Part shown: in pieces, positions 42,813 to 51,477 of the stretch
Layout of the letters: every line of letters begins with the position of its first letter
Numbering within the stretch: the first letter of the stretch is position 1
Source: DASXMR01 sp036495525
Lineage (GTDB): Bacteria; Actinomycetota; Actinomycetes; Streptosporangiales; Streptosporangiaceae
DNA: 64,000 bases
Direction: 5' to 3'
NCBI GenBank assembly: GCA_036495525.1
Contig: DASXMR010000134.1
Span: forward strand, 62,001-126,000
Made by a program: the position numbers and the translations under genes
The notes under the pieces: generated by a model
What the model saw: the letters and a program-made list of their open reading frames with translations, nothing else
The model's database searches: none
Told to the model about the DNA's origin: nothing

Positions 42813-44203
42813 TGGTGCGCCGTGCTCGTTCCCCAGCGGCCGGGCCAGGCGCCACCGCGCCGGATTCCGCCACAGCGCCGGATTCCGCAGCCGCGCCGGA
42901 TTCCGCCGCCGGCCCGGGCAAGCTCAGCCTGGCAACGGCCGACCCGGCCACCGGGCTCACCGGCGGGGCTGACCGCAGGCTGCGCCGGGCGCGGCTGGCC
43001 ACGCTCGCGTTCTTCGCCGTGCTCGGCTTGTCCAACGGCGTCTGGGTGGCCAGGATCCCGGCGGTCAAGCAGCAGACCGGGCTTTCCGACGGGCTGCTCG
43101 GGCTGACCCTGCTGGCGGCGCCGATCGGCCTGGTGGTCGTGGTGCTGCTGGCCGGACGGATGGTCGACCGGTTCGGCAGCCGGGTCCCGACGCTGGCGGC
43201 CGGCTGCTGTGCCGCGCTGCTGCCGGTCACGCTCGGCCTGGCACCCACGATGGCGCTGCTGATGGCGGCCCTGTTCGCGTTCGGCCTGGCGGGCGGGATG
43301 CTGGACGTGGCGATGAACGCCCAGGCCGTGCACGTCGAGCGCGGCTACGCCCGGCCGCTGATGTCCTCGTTCCACGCCTGCTACAGCTTTGCCGGGCTGG
43401 CCGGGGCGCTGTTCGGCGGCCTGTTCGCCTGGGCCGGGCTGAGTCCCGCGGTGAACTTCCTGGCCGCCGGAGTGCCGCTCGCCGTGCTCGCCGCCCTTGC
43501 CGGGCGCTGGCTGCTTCCTGGCCAGCCAGGCACGCACGGCGGTGCCGCGCCCGCCGAGCCGGTGAGCGCCGGCGCACAGCCGGATGCGCAGCCAGCCGCG
43601 GCCCGGTCAGCCGCTGTAGTGCGCGCACCGCGCCGGGTGGCTGGCTGGACCCTGCCGGTCCTGATCCTTGGCCTGCTGTCGCTGTGCTCGCTGCTCGGGG
43701 AGGGCTCGGCTGACAGCTGGAGCGCGGTCTACCTGCACGACAACCTGGGTGCCGCGGCGGGACTGGCGGCGCTCGGCTACGCGGCCTTCTCGCTGACGAT
43801 GGCCTGCGGGCGGCTGGGCGGTGACCATCTCGCCGCCCGGTTCGGCTCAGTCGCGCTGGTCAGGTGCTGCGGGCTGCTGGCCGCTGCTGGCCTGGCCGGC
43901 GCGCTGATCAGCGCGAGCACGGTCGGCGCCATCGCTGGCTTCGCCGTGTTCGGCGCCGGGCTGTCCTGCACATTCCCGCAGCTGCTGTCCGCGGCCGGCA
44001 ATGCGGACCGGCGGTTCCCCGGCAGCGCCATTGCCAGGGTGGCCGGGCTCGGCTATGTCGGCATCCTCGGCGGCCCGGTGATCATCGGCGGCATCGCCGC
44101 GTGGGGCGGCCTGCCGCTGGCGCTCGGCGTGCCGGTACTGCTCGCGGCCTGCATCGCGGCCGGCGCCGGCCGGGTCGTGCCGAGGCGACGGCCAGCCAGC
44201 TAG
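42812..44203 (+). CDS. MFS transporter
   Basis: This 463-residue membrane protein of the major facilitator superfamily resembles the YbjJ/fucose-permease-like group. After a 60-residue low-complexity N-terminus with three APDSA repeats, helices begin at about 68 ('LATLAFFAVLGLSNGVWVAR') and include 'GLAGGMLDVAMNAQAVHVER' and 'GEGSADSWSAVYLHDNLGAA', both frequent in this group. About 12 helices are present, with an Ala/Pro-rich central loop (about 238-278). It overlaps ilvE by one base, so it may export a branched-chain amino acid or related compound; this is inferred from coupling only. Confidence 0.85.
   Translation: MVRRARSPAAGPGATAPDSATAPDSAAAPDSAAGPGKLSLATADPATGLTGGADRRLRRARLATLAFFAVLGLSNGVWVARIPAVKQQTGLSDGLLGLTLLAAPIGLVVVVLLAGRMVDRFGSRVPTLAAGCCAALLPVTLGLAPTMALLMAALFAFGLAGGMLDVAMNAQAVHVERGYARPLMSSFHACYSFAGLAGALFGGLFAWAGLSPAVNFLAAGVPLAVLAALAGRWLLPGQPGTHGGAAPAEPVSAGAQPDAQPAAARSAAVVRAPRRVAGWTLPVLILGLLSLCSLLGEGSADSWSAVYLHDNLGAAAGLAALGYAAFSLTMACGRLGGDHLAARFGSVALVRCCGLLAAAGLAGALISASTVGAIAGFAVFGAGLSCTFPQLLSAAGNADRRFPGSAIARVAGLGYVGILGGPVIIGGIAAWGGLPLALGVPVLLAACIAAGAGRVVPRRRPAS
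42854..42907 (+). repeat. 3 x 18-bp tandem repeat inside MFS gene
   Basis: Three direct copies (42854-42871, 42872-42889, 42890-42907) share the core GCGCCGGATTCCGC and encode the repeated APDSA unit of the cytoplasmic N-terminus. Copy number may vary between strains. Confidence 0.7.
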
Positions 44204-44213
44204 GGGCGGCTAG

Positions 44214-45320
44214 CTAGCTTTCCCCGCCGTCCGCGATGACGTCAGCGACTTCCTCCGCCCGCGCGGCCTCCTCGGCGGCGAACCGCTGCGCGTCCAGCTG
44301 CTCGGCGATGTCCTCGTCCCGGTGCATCAGCGCCTCGAGGTCGGCCTTCGCCGAGTCGAGCACGCCCATGTCGGCGTAGGCCTGCTGCAGCCGCTCACTC
44401 CACAGCCCGATATCGCGCACGCACGGCACTAGCCGGCTGAACAGCAGCGAGCGGAACGCGTTCTGGTAGTCCGAGCCGTTCGCGAGCTCACGGATCTCAT
44501 CGGCAGGGATGCCGAAGTTCTCCCAGACCTCGTCGCCGCGCAGCCGGTCCCGCATTAGGTAGCAGCCCTCGATGACGAAGTCCTCACGCTCGGCGAGTTC
44601 CTTCGCGGTCAGCTGCTGGTAGTAGTCACGCAGCGCCATCCGGCCGAACGCGACGTGCCGCGCCTCATCCTGCATCACGTACGCGAGGATCTGCTTGGGC
44701 AGCGGCTTGGTGGTGACGTCGCGCAGCATGCCGAACGCGGCCAGCGCGAGGCCCTCGATCAGCACCTGCATGCCGAGGTACGGCATATCCCAGCGGGAGT
44801 CGTTGAGGGTGTCATGCAGCAGTGTCTGCAGCTGGTCGTTGATCGGGTAGACGAGCCCGACCTTCTCCTGCAGGAACCTGGCGTACAGCTCGGCGTGCCT
44901 GGCCTCGTCCATCGTCTGAGTCGCGGCGTAGAACTTGGAGTCCAGGTCGGGCACTGACTCGACGATCCGCGCCGCGCACACCATCGCGCCCTGCTCGCCG
45001 TGCAGGAACTGGGAGAATTGCCAGGATGCCAGGTGCTGGCGCAGCTCCTTGCGGTTCTGCGGGCCGAGCTGGTCCCAGTATCTGGTGCCGTAGATGGCCA
45101 TCGACTCGTCCGGGACGCCGAGCACGTCGTACGGGTCCACCTCGAGGTTCCAGTCGATCCGCTTGACGGCATCCCACTGCTTGTCCTTGCCCTTCTGGTA
45201 CAGGGCGAGCAGCCGTTCCCTGCCGTCGTCGTACTCCCAGCTGAACCGGGCGTCCCCGGACATGGGGATCTGCCAGCCTGGCTCCTGCGGAGCGGTGGTG
45301 TACAGGTCGCGGGTCGACAA
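44214..45320 (-). CDS. ferritin-like diiron protein (R2/AurF-like)
   Basis: This 368-residue protein has a complete carboxylate-bridged diiron site: Glu109 ('HGEQGA'), Glu139 and His142 ('MDEARHAEL'), Glu189 ('VLIEGLA'), Glu219 and His222 ('QDEARHVAFG'). That pattern is shared by R2-like oxidases, AurF-type N-oxygenases and related ferritin-like proteins, so it probably activates oxygen; the substrate is unknown. The start is TTG at 45320, chosen because AGGAGG lies 5 nt upstream and no better codon exists. Two perfect ACGTAC-N3-GTACGT palindromes lie directly upstream, so the gene is likely controlled by the neighbouring TetR protein. The tail after 340 is Glu/Ala-rich. Confidence 0.85.
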   Translation of the reverse strand: MSTRDLYTTAPQEPGWQIPMSGDARFSWEYDDGRERLLALYQKGKDKQWDAVKRIDWNLEVDPYDVLGVPDESMAIYGTRYWDQLGPQNRKELRQHLASWQFSQFLHGEQGAMVCAARIVESVPDLDSKFYAATQTMDEARHAELYARFLQEKVGLVYPINDQLQTLLHDTLNDSRWDMPYLGMQVLIEGLALAAFGMLRDVTTKPLPKQILAYVMQDEARHVAFGRMALRDYYQQLTAKELAEREDFVIEGCYLMRDRLRGDEVWENFGIPADEIRELANGSDYQNAFRSLLFSRLVPCVRDIGLWSERLQQAYADMGVLDSAKADLEALMHRDEDIAEQLDAQRFAAEEAARAEEVADVIADGGES

Positions 45321-45331
45321 CGTGACCTCCT

Positions 45332-45346
45332 ACGTACGCCGTACGT
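45332..45346. promoter_or_regulatory. TetR operator O1
   Basis: ACGTAC-GCC-GTACGT is a perfect 6-3-6 palindrome 11 nt before the TTG start of the diiron gene; it touches the leader and the ribosome binding site region. Confidence 0.7.
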
Positions 45347-45363
45347 GATGATCAGAGCCAAGC

Positions 45364-45378
45364 ACGTACGGTGTACGT
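45364..45378. promoter_or_regulatory. TetR operator O2
   Basis: ACGTAC-GGT-GTACGT is a perfect 6-3-6 palindrome, 32 bp (about three helical turns) from O1. A minus-strand TTGACA (45380-45385) adjoins it, so bound protein would cover the promoter of the diiron gene. Confidence 0.7.
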
Positions 45379-45404
45379 ATGTCAATGGCCATTAAGGGAC
45401 GGCC

Positions 45405-46031
45405 TCAGCTCACCCGCGCTGGCCGCATCGCATCGATCGCCCTGGTGAGCAGCTCGAGGCCGAACTCGAAGTCGGCGTCCGGGTCCTTGCGCATCAGCTC
45501 GCCGGCCAGGGCGGTGACCTGAGGGAAGACAGCCGGGTCGAGCACGGGCCGGTGCGCCGTGCCGTCCGGCGCCAGGCCGGGCGACACGCCCATCTCGCGC
45601 AGCAGCGAGCCGACGATGTAGGCAACGAACGCGTGCACGATGTGCACCGCGTCGGGCCCGGCGAAGCCGGCCTCGCGCAGCGTCGCCAGCGCGTGCTCCA
45701 TCGGCAGCATCCCGGTGACCGACAAGGTGGGGCGGCTGACTGCGACCATTGTGCAGCGGGGATAGCTGCGGGTGATCGCGCGGAAAGCCCGTGCCTGCGC
45801 GCGAACCTGGTCGGCCAGGCTCGCCTCCGGCATGGGGGTGAACTCGATTGACGACATCACCCGCTCGGCCACGTAGTCCAGCAGCGCTGATTTGCTCGGC
45901 ACGTGGTTATACAGCGACATGACGCCGCAGCCCAGCTCGGTCGCCACCCGGCGCATCGACACCGCCTCGGCGCCCTCACGCTCGATCAGGCCGATCGCGG
46001 CCGTCACGATGCGCTCGCGGGTCAGCTGCAT
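45405..46031 (-). CDS. TetR-family repressor
   Basis: This 208-residue regulator has the TetR helix-turn-helix at about 4-50 ('TRERIVTAAIGLIEREGAEA', 'ELGCGVMSLYNHVPSKSALL') and a TetR_C-like ligand domain with 'FRAITRSYPRCTMVAVSRPT'. The ATG at 46031 starts the conserved domain; a GTG at 46046 lies within an operator half-site and was not preferred. It is upstream of the diiron gene on the same strand. Palindrome O3 covers its own promoter and O1/O2 the diiron promoter, so it very probably represses both. The inducer is unknown. Confidence 0.9.
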   Translation of the reverse strand: MQLTRERIVTAAIGLIEREGAEAVSMRRVATELGCGVMSLYNHVPSKSALLDYVAERVMSSIEFTPMPEASLADQVRAQARAFRAITRSYPRCTMVAVSRPTLSVTGMLPMEHALATLREAGFAGPDAVHIVHAFVAYIVGSLLREMGVSPGLAPDGTAHRPVLDPAVFPQVTALAGELMRKDPDADFEFGLELLTRAIDAMRPARVS

Positions 46032-46038
46032 GCCCCAA

Positions 46039-46053
46039 ACGTACACCGTACGA
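46039..46053. promoter_or_regulatory. TetR operator O3 (autoregulation)
   Basis: ACGTAC-ACC-GTACGA is a 6-3-6 palindrome with one mismatch, 8 nt before the tetR ATG. It shares its sequence with O1 and O2 and overlaps a minus-strand TACGGT -10 element. Confidence 0.65.
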
Positions 46054-46129
46054 GCGGGCTCGCCATGATCAGCCAGAACGAGGTCGGCGCCCGCCGGTCC
46101 CGGCCGGCCCCGCTCGTCCCGGCGAGAGG

Positions 46130-47674
46130 CTAGGACCGTCCCCGGCCGAGCACCGCCATGGCGGCGTTGTGCCCGCCGATGCCGCTGACCCCGCCGCCGC
46201 GCCGTGCGCCTGCCCCGCAGAGCAGCACCCGCTCGTGCGCCGTCTCCACGCCCCAGCGCCCGGCGTCCGCCGGATCGTCGGCGAACGGCCAGCTGAGGTC
46301 GCCGTGGAAGATGTGCCCGCCGGGCAGCCCCGCCTCGGCGTCCAGGTCAGCCGGCGACTTGACCTCCAGGCACGGCTTTCCCTCGGCGTCGGTCAGCAGG
46401 CAGTCCTCGATCGGCTCGGCGAGCACCGAGTTGATCGCGCGCAGCGTCGCCTGCAGGGCTGCCTCCCTGGCGCCATCCGGGTCGGCGGCGAACAGCCGGG
46501 CCGGCATATGCAGGCCGAACACGGTCAGCGTCTGCGCGCCCGAGGCGGCCAGCTCGGTGCCCAGGATCGAGCTGTCAGTCAGCGAGTGGCAGTACGCCTC
46601 GCACGGCGCGGCTGCCGGGATGTCACCGGCCGCCGCCTGCCGGTAGGACTCGTCCAGCTCGGCGTAGCCCTCGTGCACGTGGAATGTGCCGGCGAACGCG
46701 GCGCGCGGGTCGACCGCCTGGTCGCGCAGCCGCGGCAGCCGCGACAGCACCAGGTTGAGCTTCAGCTGCGCGCCCTCCGGTGCCGCCGGGTGGTCCTCGC
46801 CGAGCAGCCTGGCGAGGATCGACGGCGCCACTCCGGCCAGCACGTGACCTGCGCCGACCGCGTAGTCGCCGTCCGCGCTGCGCACCTGCACCTCGCCGGC
46901 CGGGTCGATGGCCGTCACCTCGGCGCCGGTGCGGATCTGCACCCCGGCGGCCAGCGCGGCGTCGCGCAGCGCGTCGGTGACCGCGCCCATGCCGCCGACT
47001 GGCACGTCCCACGCGCCGGTGCCGTTGCCGATGACGTGGTAGAGGAAGCAGCGGTTCTGCCGCAGGCTGCGCTCGTCCAGGCTCGCGAACGTGCCGATCA
47101 GCGCGTCGGTGGCGACGACGCCACGCACCGTGTCGTCGGTCAGCTGCGCCTCGATCAGCTCGCTGACCGGGTTCTCGATGAGCGCGGCCCAGGCCGCGTC
47201 GTCACCGGTCAGCCCGCGCAGCTGGTGCCGGGTGAGCAGCGGCTCGGTCATCGTCGGGAAGATCCGCTCGGCCAGCCTCGCGGTCATCGCGTACAGCGAC
47301 TGCCAGCCAGCCCAGTCGGCCTCCCCGCCGGTCAGCGCGCGGAACGAGGCCGCGGTGCCGGCCGGGTCAGCGTTGTCCACCAGCAGCCCGCCGTCGCCAG
47401 CCGGGGTGAAGGAGGAGATGCGCCGCTGGCGCAGCTCGACCGGCAGGCCGAGGTCGGTCATGATCTGCCGTGGCAGCAGGCTGACCAGGTAGGAGTAGCG
47501 CGACAGCCGGGCGTCCACGCCTGGGAAGGCGCGCGCGGAGATGGCCACCCCGCCGACGTGGTCGAGCCGCTCGAGGATCAGCACTGACCGGCCAGCCTGG
47601 CCCAGGTAAGCGCCGGCCACCAGCGCGTTGTGCCCGCCGCCCACGATCACCACGTCGTAGGAGGACGGTCGCAT
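46130..47674 (-). CDS. FAD-dependent oxidoreductase (phytoene desaturase-like)
   Basis: This 514-residue protein belongs to the COG1233 group of phytoene dehydrogenase-like flavoproteins. The FAD loop 'VVIVGGGHNALVAGAYLG' is at about 9-26, and the second FAD contact 'CGAGARRGGGVSGIGGHNAA' is near the C-terminus. No carotenoid genes are adjacent, so a role in carotenoid synthesis cannot be claimed; many members act on unknown lipids. The ATG at 47674 has GGAAAG with 9-nt spacing; an ATG at 47683 would leave no spacing. It is divergent from the DUF2630 gene and 98 nt upstream of tetR on the same strand, but no TetR operator precedes it. Confidence 0.85.
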   Translation of the reverse strand: MRPSSYDVVIVGGGHNALVAGAYLGQAGRSVLILERLDHVGGVAISARAFPGVDARLSRYSYLVSLLPRQIMTDLGLPVELRQRRISSFTPAGDGGLLVDNADPAGTAASFRALTGGEADWAGWQSLYAMTARLAERIFPTMTEPLLTRHQLRGLTGDDAAWAALIENPVSELIEAQLTDDTVRGVVATDALIGTFASLDERSLRQNRCFLYHVIGNGTGAWDVPVGGMGAVTDALRDAALAAGVQIRTGAEVTAIDPAGEVQVRSADGDYAVGAGHVLAGVAPSILARLLGEDHPAAPEGAQLKLNLVLSRLPRLRDQAVDPRAAFAGTFHVHEGYAELDESYRQAAAGDIPAAAPCEAYCHSLTDSSILGTELAASGAQTLTVFGLHMPARLFAADPDGAREAALQATLRAINSVLAEPIEDCLLTDAEGKPCLEVKSPADLDAEAGLPGGHIFHGDLSWPFADDPADAGRWGVETAHERVLLCGAGARRGGGVSGIGGHNAAMAVLGRGRS

Positions 47675-47745
47675 CGTCACCATCTTTCCAGGTCGGGCTT
47701 TGCTGGTCGCACGGGGCCGCGGTCGCGGCAGGCCAGCTGGCAACC

Positions 47746-47751
47746 TACGGT
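47746..47751 (+). promoter_or_regulatory. -10 element of leaderless DUF2630 gene
   Basis: TACGGT lies 7 nt before the ATG at 47759, with no Shine-Dalgarno site. Confidence 0.5.
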
Positions 47752-47758
47752 ATGTGAC

Positions 47759-48004
47759 ATGGACGACAAGCAGATCCTCGGCCACATCGACGAGCTGATC
47801 AAGACCGAACATGATCTGCGTGCGAAGCTCGCCGCTGGCGAGCTGTCCGGCGAGGAAGAGCACGCGCGGCTCAGGCAGGCCGAGGAACAACTGGACCAGT
47901 GCTGGGACCTGCTACGGCAGCGCCGCGCCCGGCGTGAGTACGGCGAGGACCCTGGCGAGGCAGCAAGCCGGCCCGTCAGCGAGGTCGAGGGCTACGTGCA
48001 GTAG
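47759..48004 (+). CDS. DUF2630 family protein
   Basis: This 81-residue soluble protein begins 'MDDKQILGHIDELIKTEHDL', the hallmark of the actinobacterial DUF2630 family, and is predicted to be an all-helical, charged coiled coil (residues 1-60, with 'QAEEQLDQCWDLLRQRRARR') and a short tail. Function is unknown. A TACGGT element 7 nt upstream of the ATG supports a leaderless start. It is convergent with the ureohydrolase gene, 31 nt apart, and divergent from the FAD oxidoreductase. Confidence 0.85.
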   Translation: MDDKQILGHIDELIKTEHDLRAKLAAGELSGEEEHARLRQAEEQLDQCWDLLRQRRARREYGEDPGEAASRPVSEVEGYVQ

Positions 48005-48035
48005 CGGCCACGCCAGCCTGCTGGCCTAGCCAGCC

Positions 48036-49037
48036 TCAGCGGCAGCGAGCCGCCCGGCGGGCGCCGCACCCGCGGCGAGCTGCCTTGCCGGCTGCGAGCA
48101 GGGTGATCAGGTCGAAGATCACCGTGGCAGCCGCGATCGACGTGATTTCCGCGTGGTCGTAGGCCGGCGCCACCTCGACCACGTCGGCACCGACCAGGTG
48201 CACGCCGCCCAGGCCGCGCAGCACCCGCAGCAGCTCCCGGTTGGTCAGCCCGCCCGCCTCCGGCGTGCCGGTGCCAGGCGCGAATGCCGGGTCAAGCACG
48301 TCGATGTCGATGGACAGGTACACCGGCAGGTCACCGACTCGCCTGGTGATCGCGTCGAGCGCGCCTGGCACGCCAATCGTGTCGATGTCGCTGGCCCTGA
48401 TCGCGGCGAAGCCGAACCCGGCGTCGTCGGTCAGGTCTGCCTCGCCGTAGATCGGCCCGCGGATGCCAACGTGAATCGAGTGGTCCTCGATCAGCAGGTT
48501 CTCCTCGAACGCCCGGCGGAAGATCGTCCCGTGGGTGACCGGCGCTTCGAAATAGGTATCCCAGGTGTCCAGGTGCGCGTCGAAGTGGATGAGCGCGACC
48601 GGGCCGTGCTCGCGCACGACGGAGCGCAGCATCGGCAGCGCGACCGTGTGATCCCCGCCGACGGCGATGACCGTGCGGTCGCCCCTGATCAGCTCGTCAG
48701 CGTGGGAGGTGATCTGCTGCATCGCCGCGTCGATCGCGAACGGCGTGACCGGCACGTCACCGGCGTCGACGACCTGGATCGTGCTGAACGGCGTGCAGCC
48801 AAGCTCGACATGATGACCTGGCCGCAGGTGCCGTGACGCCTGCCGCACCGCCATCGGGCCGAACCGCGCTCCCGGCCGGTAGGACACGCCGTTGTCGAAC
48901 GGCACGCCGAGCACCGCGACGTCGTAGTCGCTGACCCGGTCTATCTCGGGCAGCCGCGCGAACGATCCAGATCCGGCGAACCGGGGAACGATCCGGCCGT
49001 CTACCGGGCCGACGGGCTGGCTGGTCTGCTCGGGCAT
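48036..49037 (-). CDS. agmatinase/ureohydrolase family protein
   Basis: This 333-residue binuclear manganese ureohydrolase cleaves a guanidino or amidino group to release urea. The metal ligands His130 ('GGDHTVALP'), Asp153, His155 and Asp157 ('FDAHLDTWD') and Asp244 and Asp246 ('SIDIDVLDPAFAPG') are all present. The family includes agmatinase, guanidinobutyrase and related enzymes, so the substrate is open. AGGAGAT before the ATG supports the start. It is the last gene of a run with a nucleobase permease, CodA and a PuuE-like deacetylase (98 nt gap), which suggests a catabolic guanidino intermediate. The Arg/Cys-rich tail (about 315-333) is unusual. Confidence 0.9.
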   Translation of the reverse strand: MPEQTSQPVGPVDGRIVPRFAGSGSFARLPEIDRVSDYDVAVLGVPFDNGVSYRPGARFGPMAVRQASRHLRPGHHVELGCTPFSTIQVVDAGDVPVTPFAIDAAMQQITSHADELIRGDRTVIAVGGDHTVALPMLRSVVREHGPVALIHFDAHLDTWDTYFEAPVTHGTIFRRAFEENLLIEDHSIHVGIRGPIYGEADLTDDAGFGFAAIRASDIDTIGVPGALDAITRRVGDLPVYLSIDIDVLDPAFAPGTGTPEAGGLTNRELLRVLRGLGGVHLVGADVVEVAPAYDHAEITSIAAATVIFDLITLLAAGKAARRGCGARRAARCR

Positions 49038-49135
49038 CGCATCTCCTGGTGCGCTCGTCGGGGGCGGCGGTCAGCGCTGGCGCGGGGCCGGGCCAGGCGG
49101 TGCCGGTCCAGGCAGGGCCGGTCAGCGAGGGCTGG

Positions 49136-50104
49136 CTAGCCAGAGCCGGGCGGCGCGGTACCGCCGGGTCTGCCGATCCAGTAGGCGTCGCTGGGCAGCA
49201 CAGGCTGCGCGACGGTCCGTGGCGTGAGCCCGAGCGCCTCTGCGTGCGCGGCGAGCTCGCCCATCGTGGTGATCCACATGCCGGGCAGCGCCTTCATCCG
49301 CTCGATCAGCTTCTCGAGTGCCTCGACGCGCGCTGGCCGTCCGGTCAGGAACGGATGACAGCACAGGATGAACGCGGCACCCAGCCGGTGCATCGCCTCA
49401 AGCTCGAGGTTCCACATCTCCAGCGCCTTGGCCGGGCTCTCGATCAGCCCCGAGCCAGTCAGGCCGGGCAGGTAGGCGTACTGCTCCCAGTCGTCCAGCT
49501 CCCACGACACCGGCAGCTCCACCAGCGTGTCGGTGCCGGGCACGTCGCCAGCGGCCAGTAGGTACGGGTAGTCGGCATCCATCAGGCTGGAGTCGTAGCG
49601 GAAGCCGCGGTCGGCGAGCAGCGCCGGGGTGTGGTAGTTGAGCTCCCACATCGGCGCCCGGTACCCGGCCGGGCGCACCCCGGCAACGTCCTTGAGGGCC
49701 TGCAGCCCGAGGTCGAGCATGTCCGCCTCGGTGGCGGCGTCCATGCCGGTGGTGTCCTCGTGGAAGTAGCTGTGGTGCGCGATCTCGTGCCCGGCCTCGG
49801 CGATCGCGCGGACCACGGCGGGGTAGCGGTGCGCCGAGTAGCCAGGCACGAAGAACGTTGCCTTGATCGCGTGCCGGTCAAGCAGCCCCAGGATCCGCGG
49901 CACGCCGACCAGCGGCCCGTAGGACTGGTGGCTCATCGGCGTCATCCGGCTGACCGCGGAGATGTCAGCGGTCAGCATCGGCGCCTCGGCGTCCATGTCG
50001 AAGGTCAGGCACGCCGCCGCGGTGACCCCCGGCGGCCAGGCGATGGGCGCCGCCGGCATAGTCGGGCTGGTCAGCTGCGACCAGCCGGACTCGACCTCGT
50101 TCAT
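49136..50104 (-). CDS. polysaccharide deacetylase family protein, PuuE-like
   Basis: This 322-residue NodB-type deacetylase has the conserved metal residues Asp36/Asp38 ('LTFDMDAE') and His111/His115 ('AHHSYFHED'), with 'KATFFVPGYSAHRYP' (81-95) and the 'GYRAPMWELN' motif (147-156). No signal peptide is present, so it acts in the cytoplasm and not on cell-wall glycans. Cytoplasmic members such as PuuE open cyclic ureides (allantoinase activity). Its ATG overlaps the codA stop by 4 nt, so the two are coupled. Action on a cyclic amide produced or imported by the same operon is inferred. Confidence 0.87.
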   Translation of the reverse strand: MNEVESGWSQLTSPTMPAAPIAWPPGVTAAACLTFDMDAEAPMLTADISAVSRMTPMSHQSYGPLVGVPRILGLLDRHAIKATFFVPGYSAHRYPAVVRAIAEAGHEIAHHSYFHEDTTGMDAATEADMLDLGLQALKDVAGVRPAGYRAPMWELNYHTPALLADRGFRYDSSLMDADYPYLLAAGDVPGTDTLVELPVSWELDDWEQYAYLPGLTGSGLIESPAKALEMWNLELEAMHRLGAAFILCCHPFLTGRPARVEALEKLIERMKALPGMWITTMGELAAHAEALGLTPRTVAQPVLPSDAYWIGRPGGTAPPGSG

Positions 50105-51465
50105 CCTGCTGCCCGGGCCGTGCTCGCGCCGTGCGCTGACCGCCAGGTGGCAGCGGCCGCGTCACGCTGCCGGATGAAGTCGACCTGCTCAGCCTCGCGG
50201 TCCGGCCAGGCGAGCGTCGTCACCGAGGGCGGCGTCGTGGCCACTACCCGCCCCCTGGAGATCACGTGCGACGGCCGCACCTGCCGCCGCAGCACGTCGA
50301 ACGGATCGGCGGCTGGCAGCAGCATCATGCTCGCCGGGCGGCCGGGCGCGATGCCGTAGTCCTCGCCGAGGCTGAGCACGGCGGCGGCCCGGTCGGTCAC
50401 CATCCGGAAGCACTCCGCGACCTCGGCCGGCGAGGTGAGCTGAGCCGCGTGCGCGCCGACGAGCGCGACCTGCACCGGGTTGGCGGTGCCCAGCGGGTAC
50501 CAGGGATCCATCACGTCGTCGTGGCCGAACGCGACGTTGATCCCGGCGGCGAGCATCTCCTTCACCCTGGTGAGCCCGCGGCGCTTCGGGTAATCGTCGA
50601 GCCGGCCCTGCAGGTGCAGGTTGACCAGCGGGTTGCTGACCAGGTTGATGCCGGCCCGGGACAAGATGCGCTCGAGCTTGAAGCTGTAGGCCGCGTTGTA
50701 CGAGCCCATCGCCGTGGTGTGGCTGGCGGTCACCTTGCCGCGCAGCCCGGTGCGGTGCGCGAGCGCGCTGAGCACCTCGACGAACCGCGACTGGTCGTCG
50801 TCGATCTCGTCGCAGTGCGCGTCGACCAGCAGCGAGTGCCGCCGGGCAACGTCCACCGCGATCTCCAGCGAGCGGACGCCGTCTTCCCTGGTGTCCTCGA
50901 AGTGCGGGATCGCGCCGATCACGTCCGCGCCAGCCCCGGCCGCCCGCTCCAGCAGCGCCGCTCCGTCGGGAAACGAGCAGATGCCCTCCTGCGGGAACGC
51001 GACCAGCTGCAGGTTCACCACGTCCGCGACCCGCTCCCGCACCTCAGCCAGCGCGCGCAGGCCGGTCAGCGCGGCGTCGGTCACGTCCACGTGGCTACGC
51101 ACGTGCAGCACGCCGTTGGCCACCTGCCAGCGGATGACTTCCTCGGCCCGGCTCACCACGTCGTCGCGGCTCAGCATCGGCTTGCGCTCGGCCCAGCACG
51201 CGATGCCCTCCCACAGCGTGCCGCTGGCGTTCCACCGCGGCTCGCCAGCGGTCAGCACCGCGTCCAGGTGAATGTGCGGCTCCACGTACGGCGGTGACGC
51301 GAGCGCGCCGCCGGCGTCGATAACCGCCCGCGCGTCGGATTCGCCGGCCGGATCGGCTGCCGCTGGGCTGATCGCGACGAACCGGCCGTCGTCGATCAGC
51401 AGGTCACGCGGCGGCCCAGCCGGGTCCGACGCCAGCCGGGCGCCGCGGATGAGCAGGTCGATCAC
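50101..51465 (-). CDS. codA: cytosine deaminase
   Basis: CodA deaminates cytosine to uracil. The 454-residue amidohydrolase matches E. coli CodA closely: metal ligands His64 and His66 ('EPHIHLDAV'), Gln159 ('FPQEG'), His217 and catalytic Glu220 ('AHCDEIDD'), His249 ('ASHTTAMGSYN') and Asp316 ('GHDDVMDPWYPLGTAN'). All positions are offset by three from E. coli. It lies 12 nt after the NCS1 permease gene and overlaps the PuuE-like gene, in one minus-strand operon. Some family members also deaminate creatinine or isoguanine, so the physiological substrate could differ. Confidence 0.93.
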   Translation of the reverse strand: MIDLLIRGARLASDPAGPPRDLLIDDGRFVAISPAAADPAGESDARAVIDAGGALASPPYVEPHIHLDAVLTAGEPRWNASGTLWEGIACWAERKPMLSRDDVVSRAEEVIRWQVANGVLHVRSHVDVTDAALTGLRALAEVRERVADVVNLQLVAFPQEGICSFPDGAALLERAAGAGADVIGAIPHFEDTREDGVRSLEIAVDVARRHSLLVDAHCDEIDDDQSRFVEVLSALAHRTGLRGKVTASHTTAMGSYNAAYSFKLERILSRAGINLVSNPLVNLHLQGRLDDYPKRRGLTRVKEMLAAGINVAFGHDDVMDPWYPLGTANPVQVALVGAHAAQLTSPAEVAECFRMVTDRAAAVLSLGEDYGIAPGRPASMMLLPAADPFDVLRRQVRPSHVISRGRVVATTPPSVTTLAWPDREAEQVDFIRQRDAAAATWRSAHGASTARAAG

Positions 51466-51477
51466 GGGCGACGGCGG

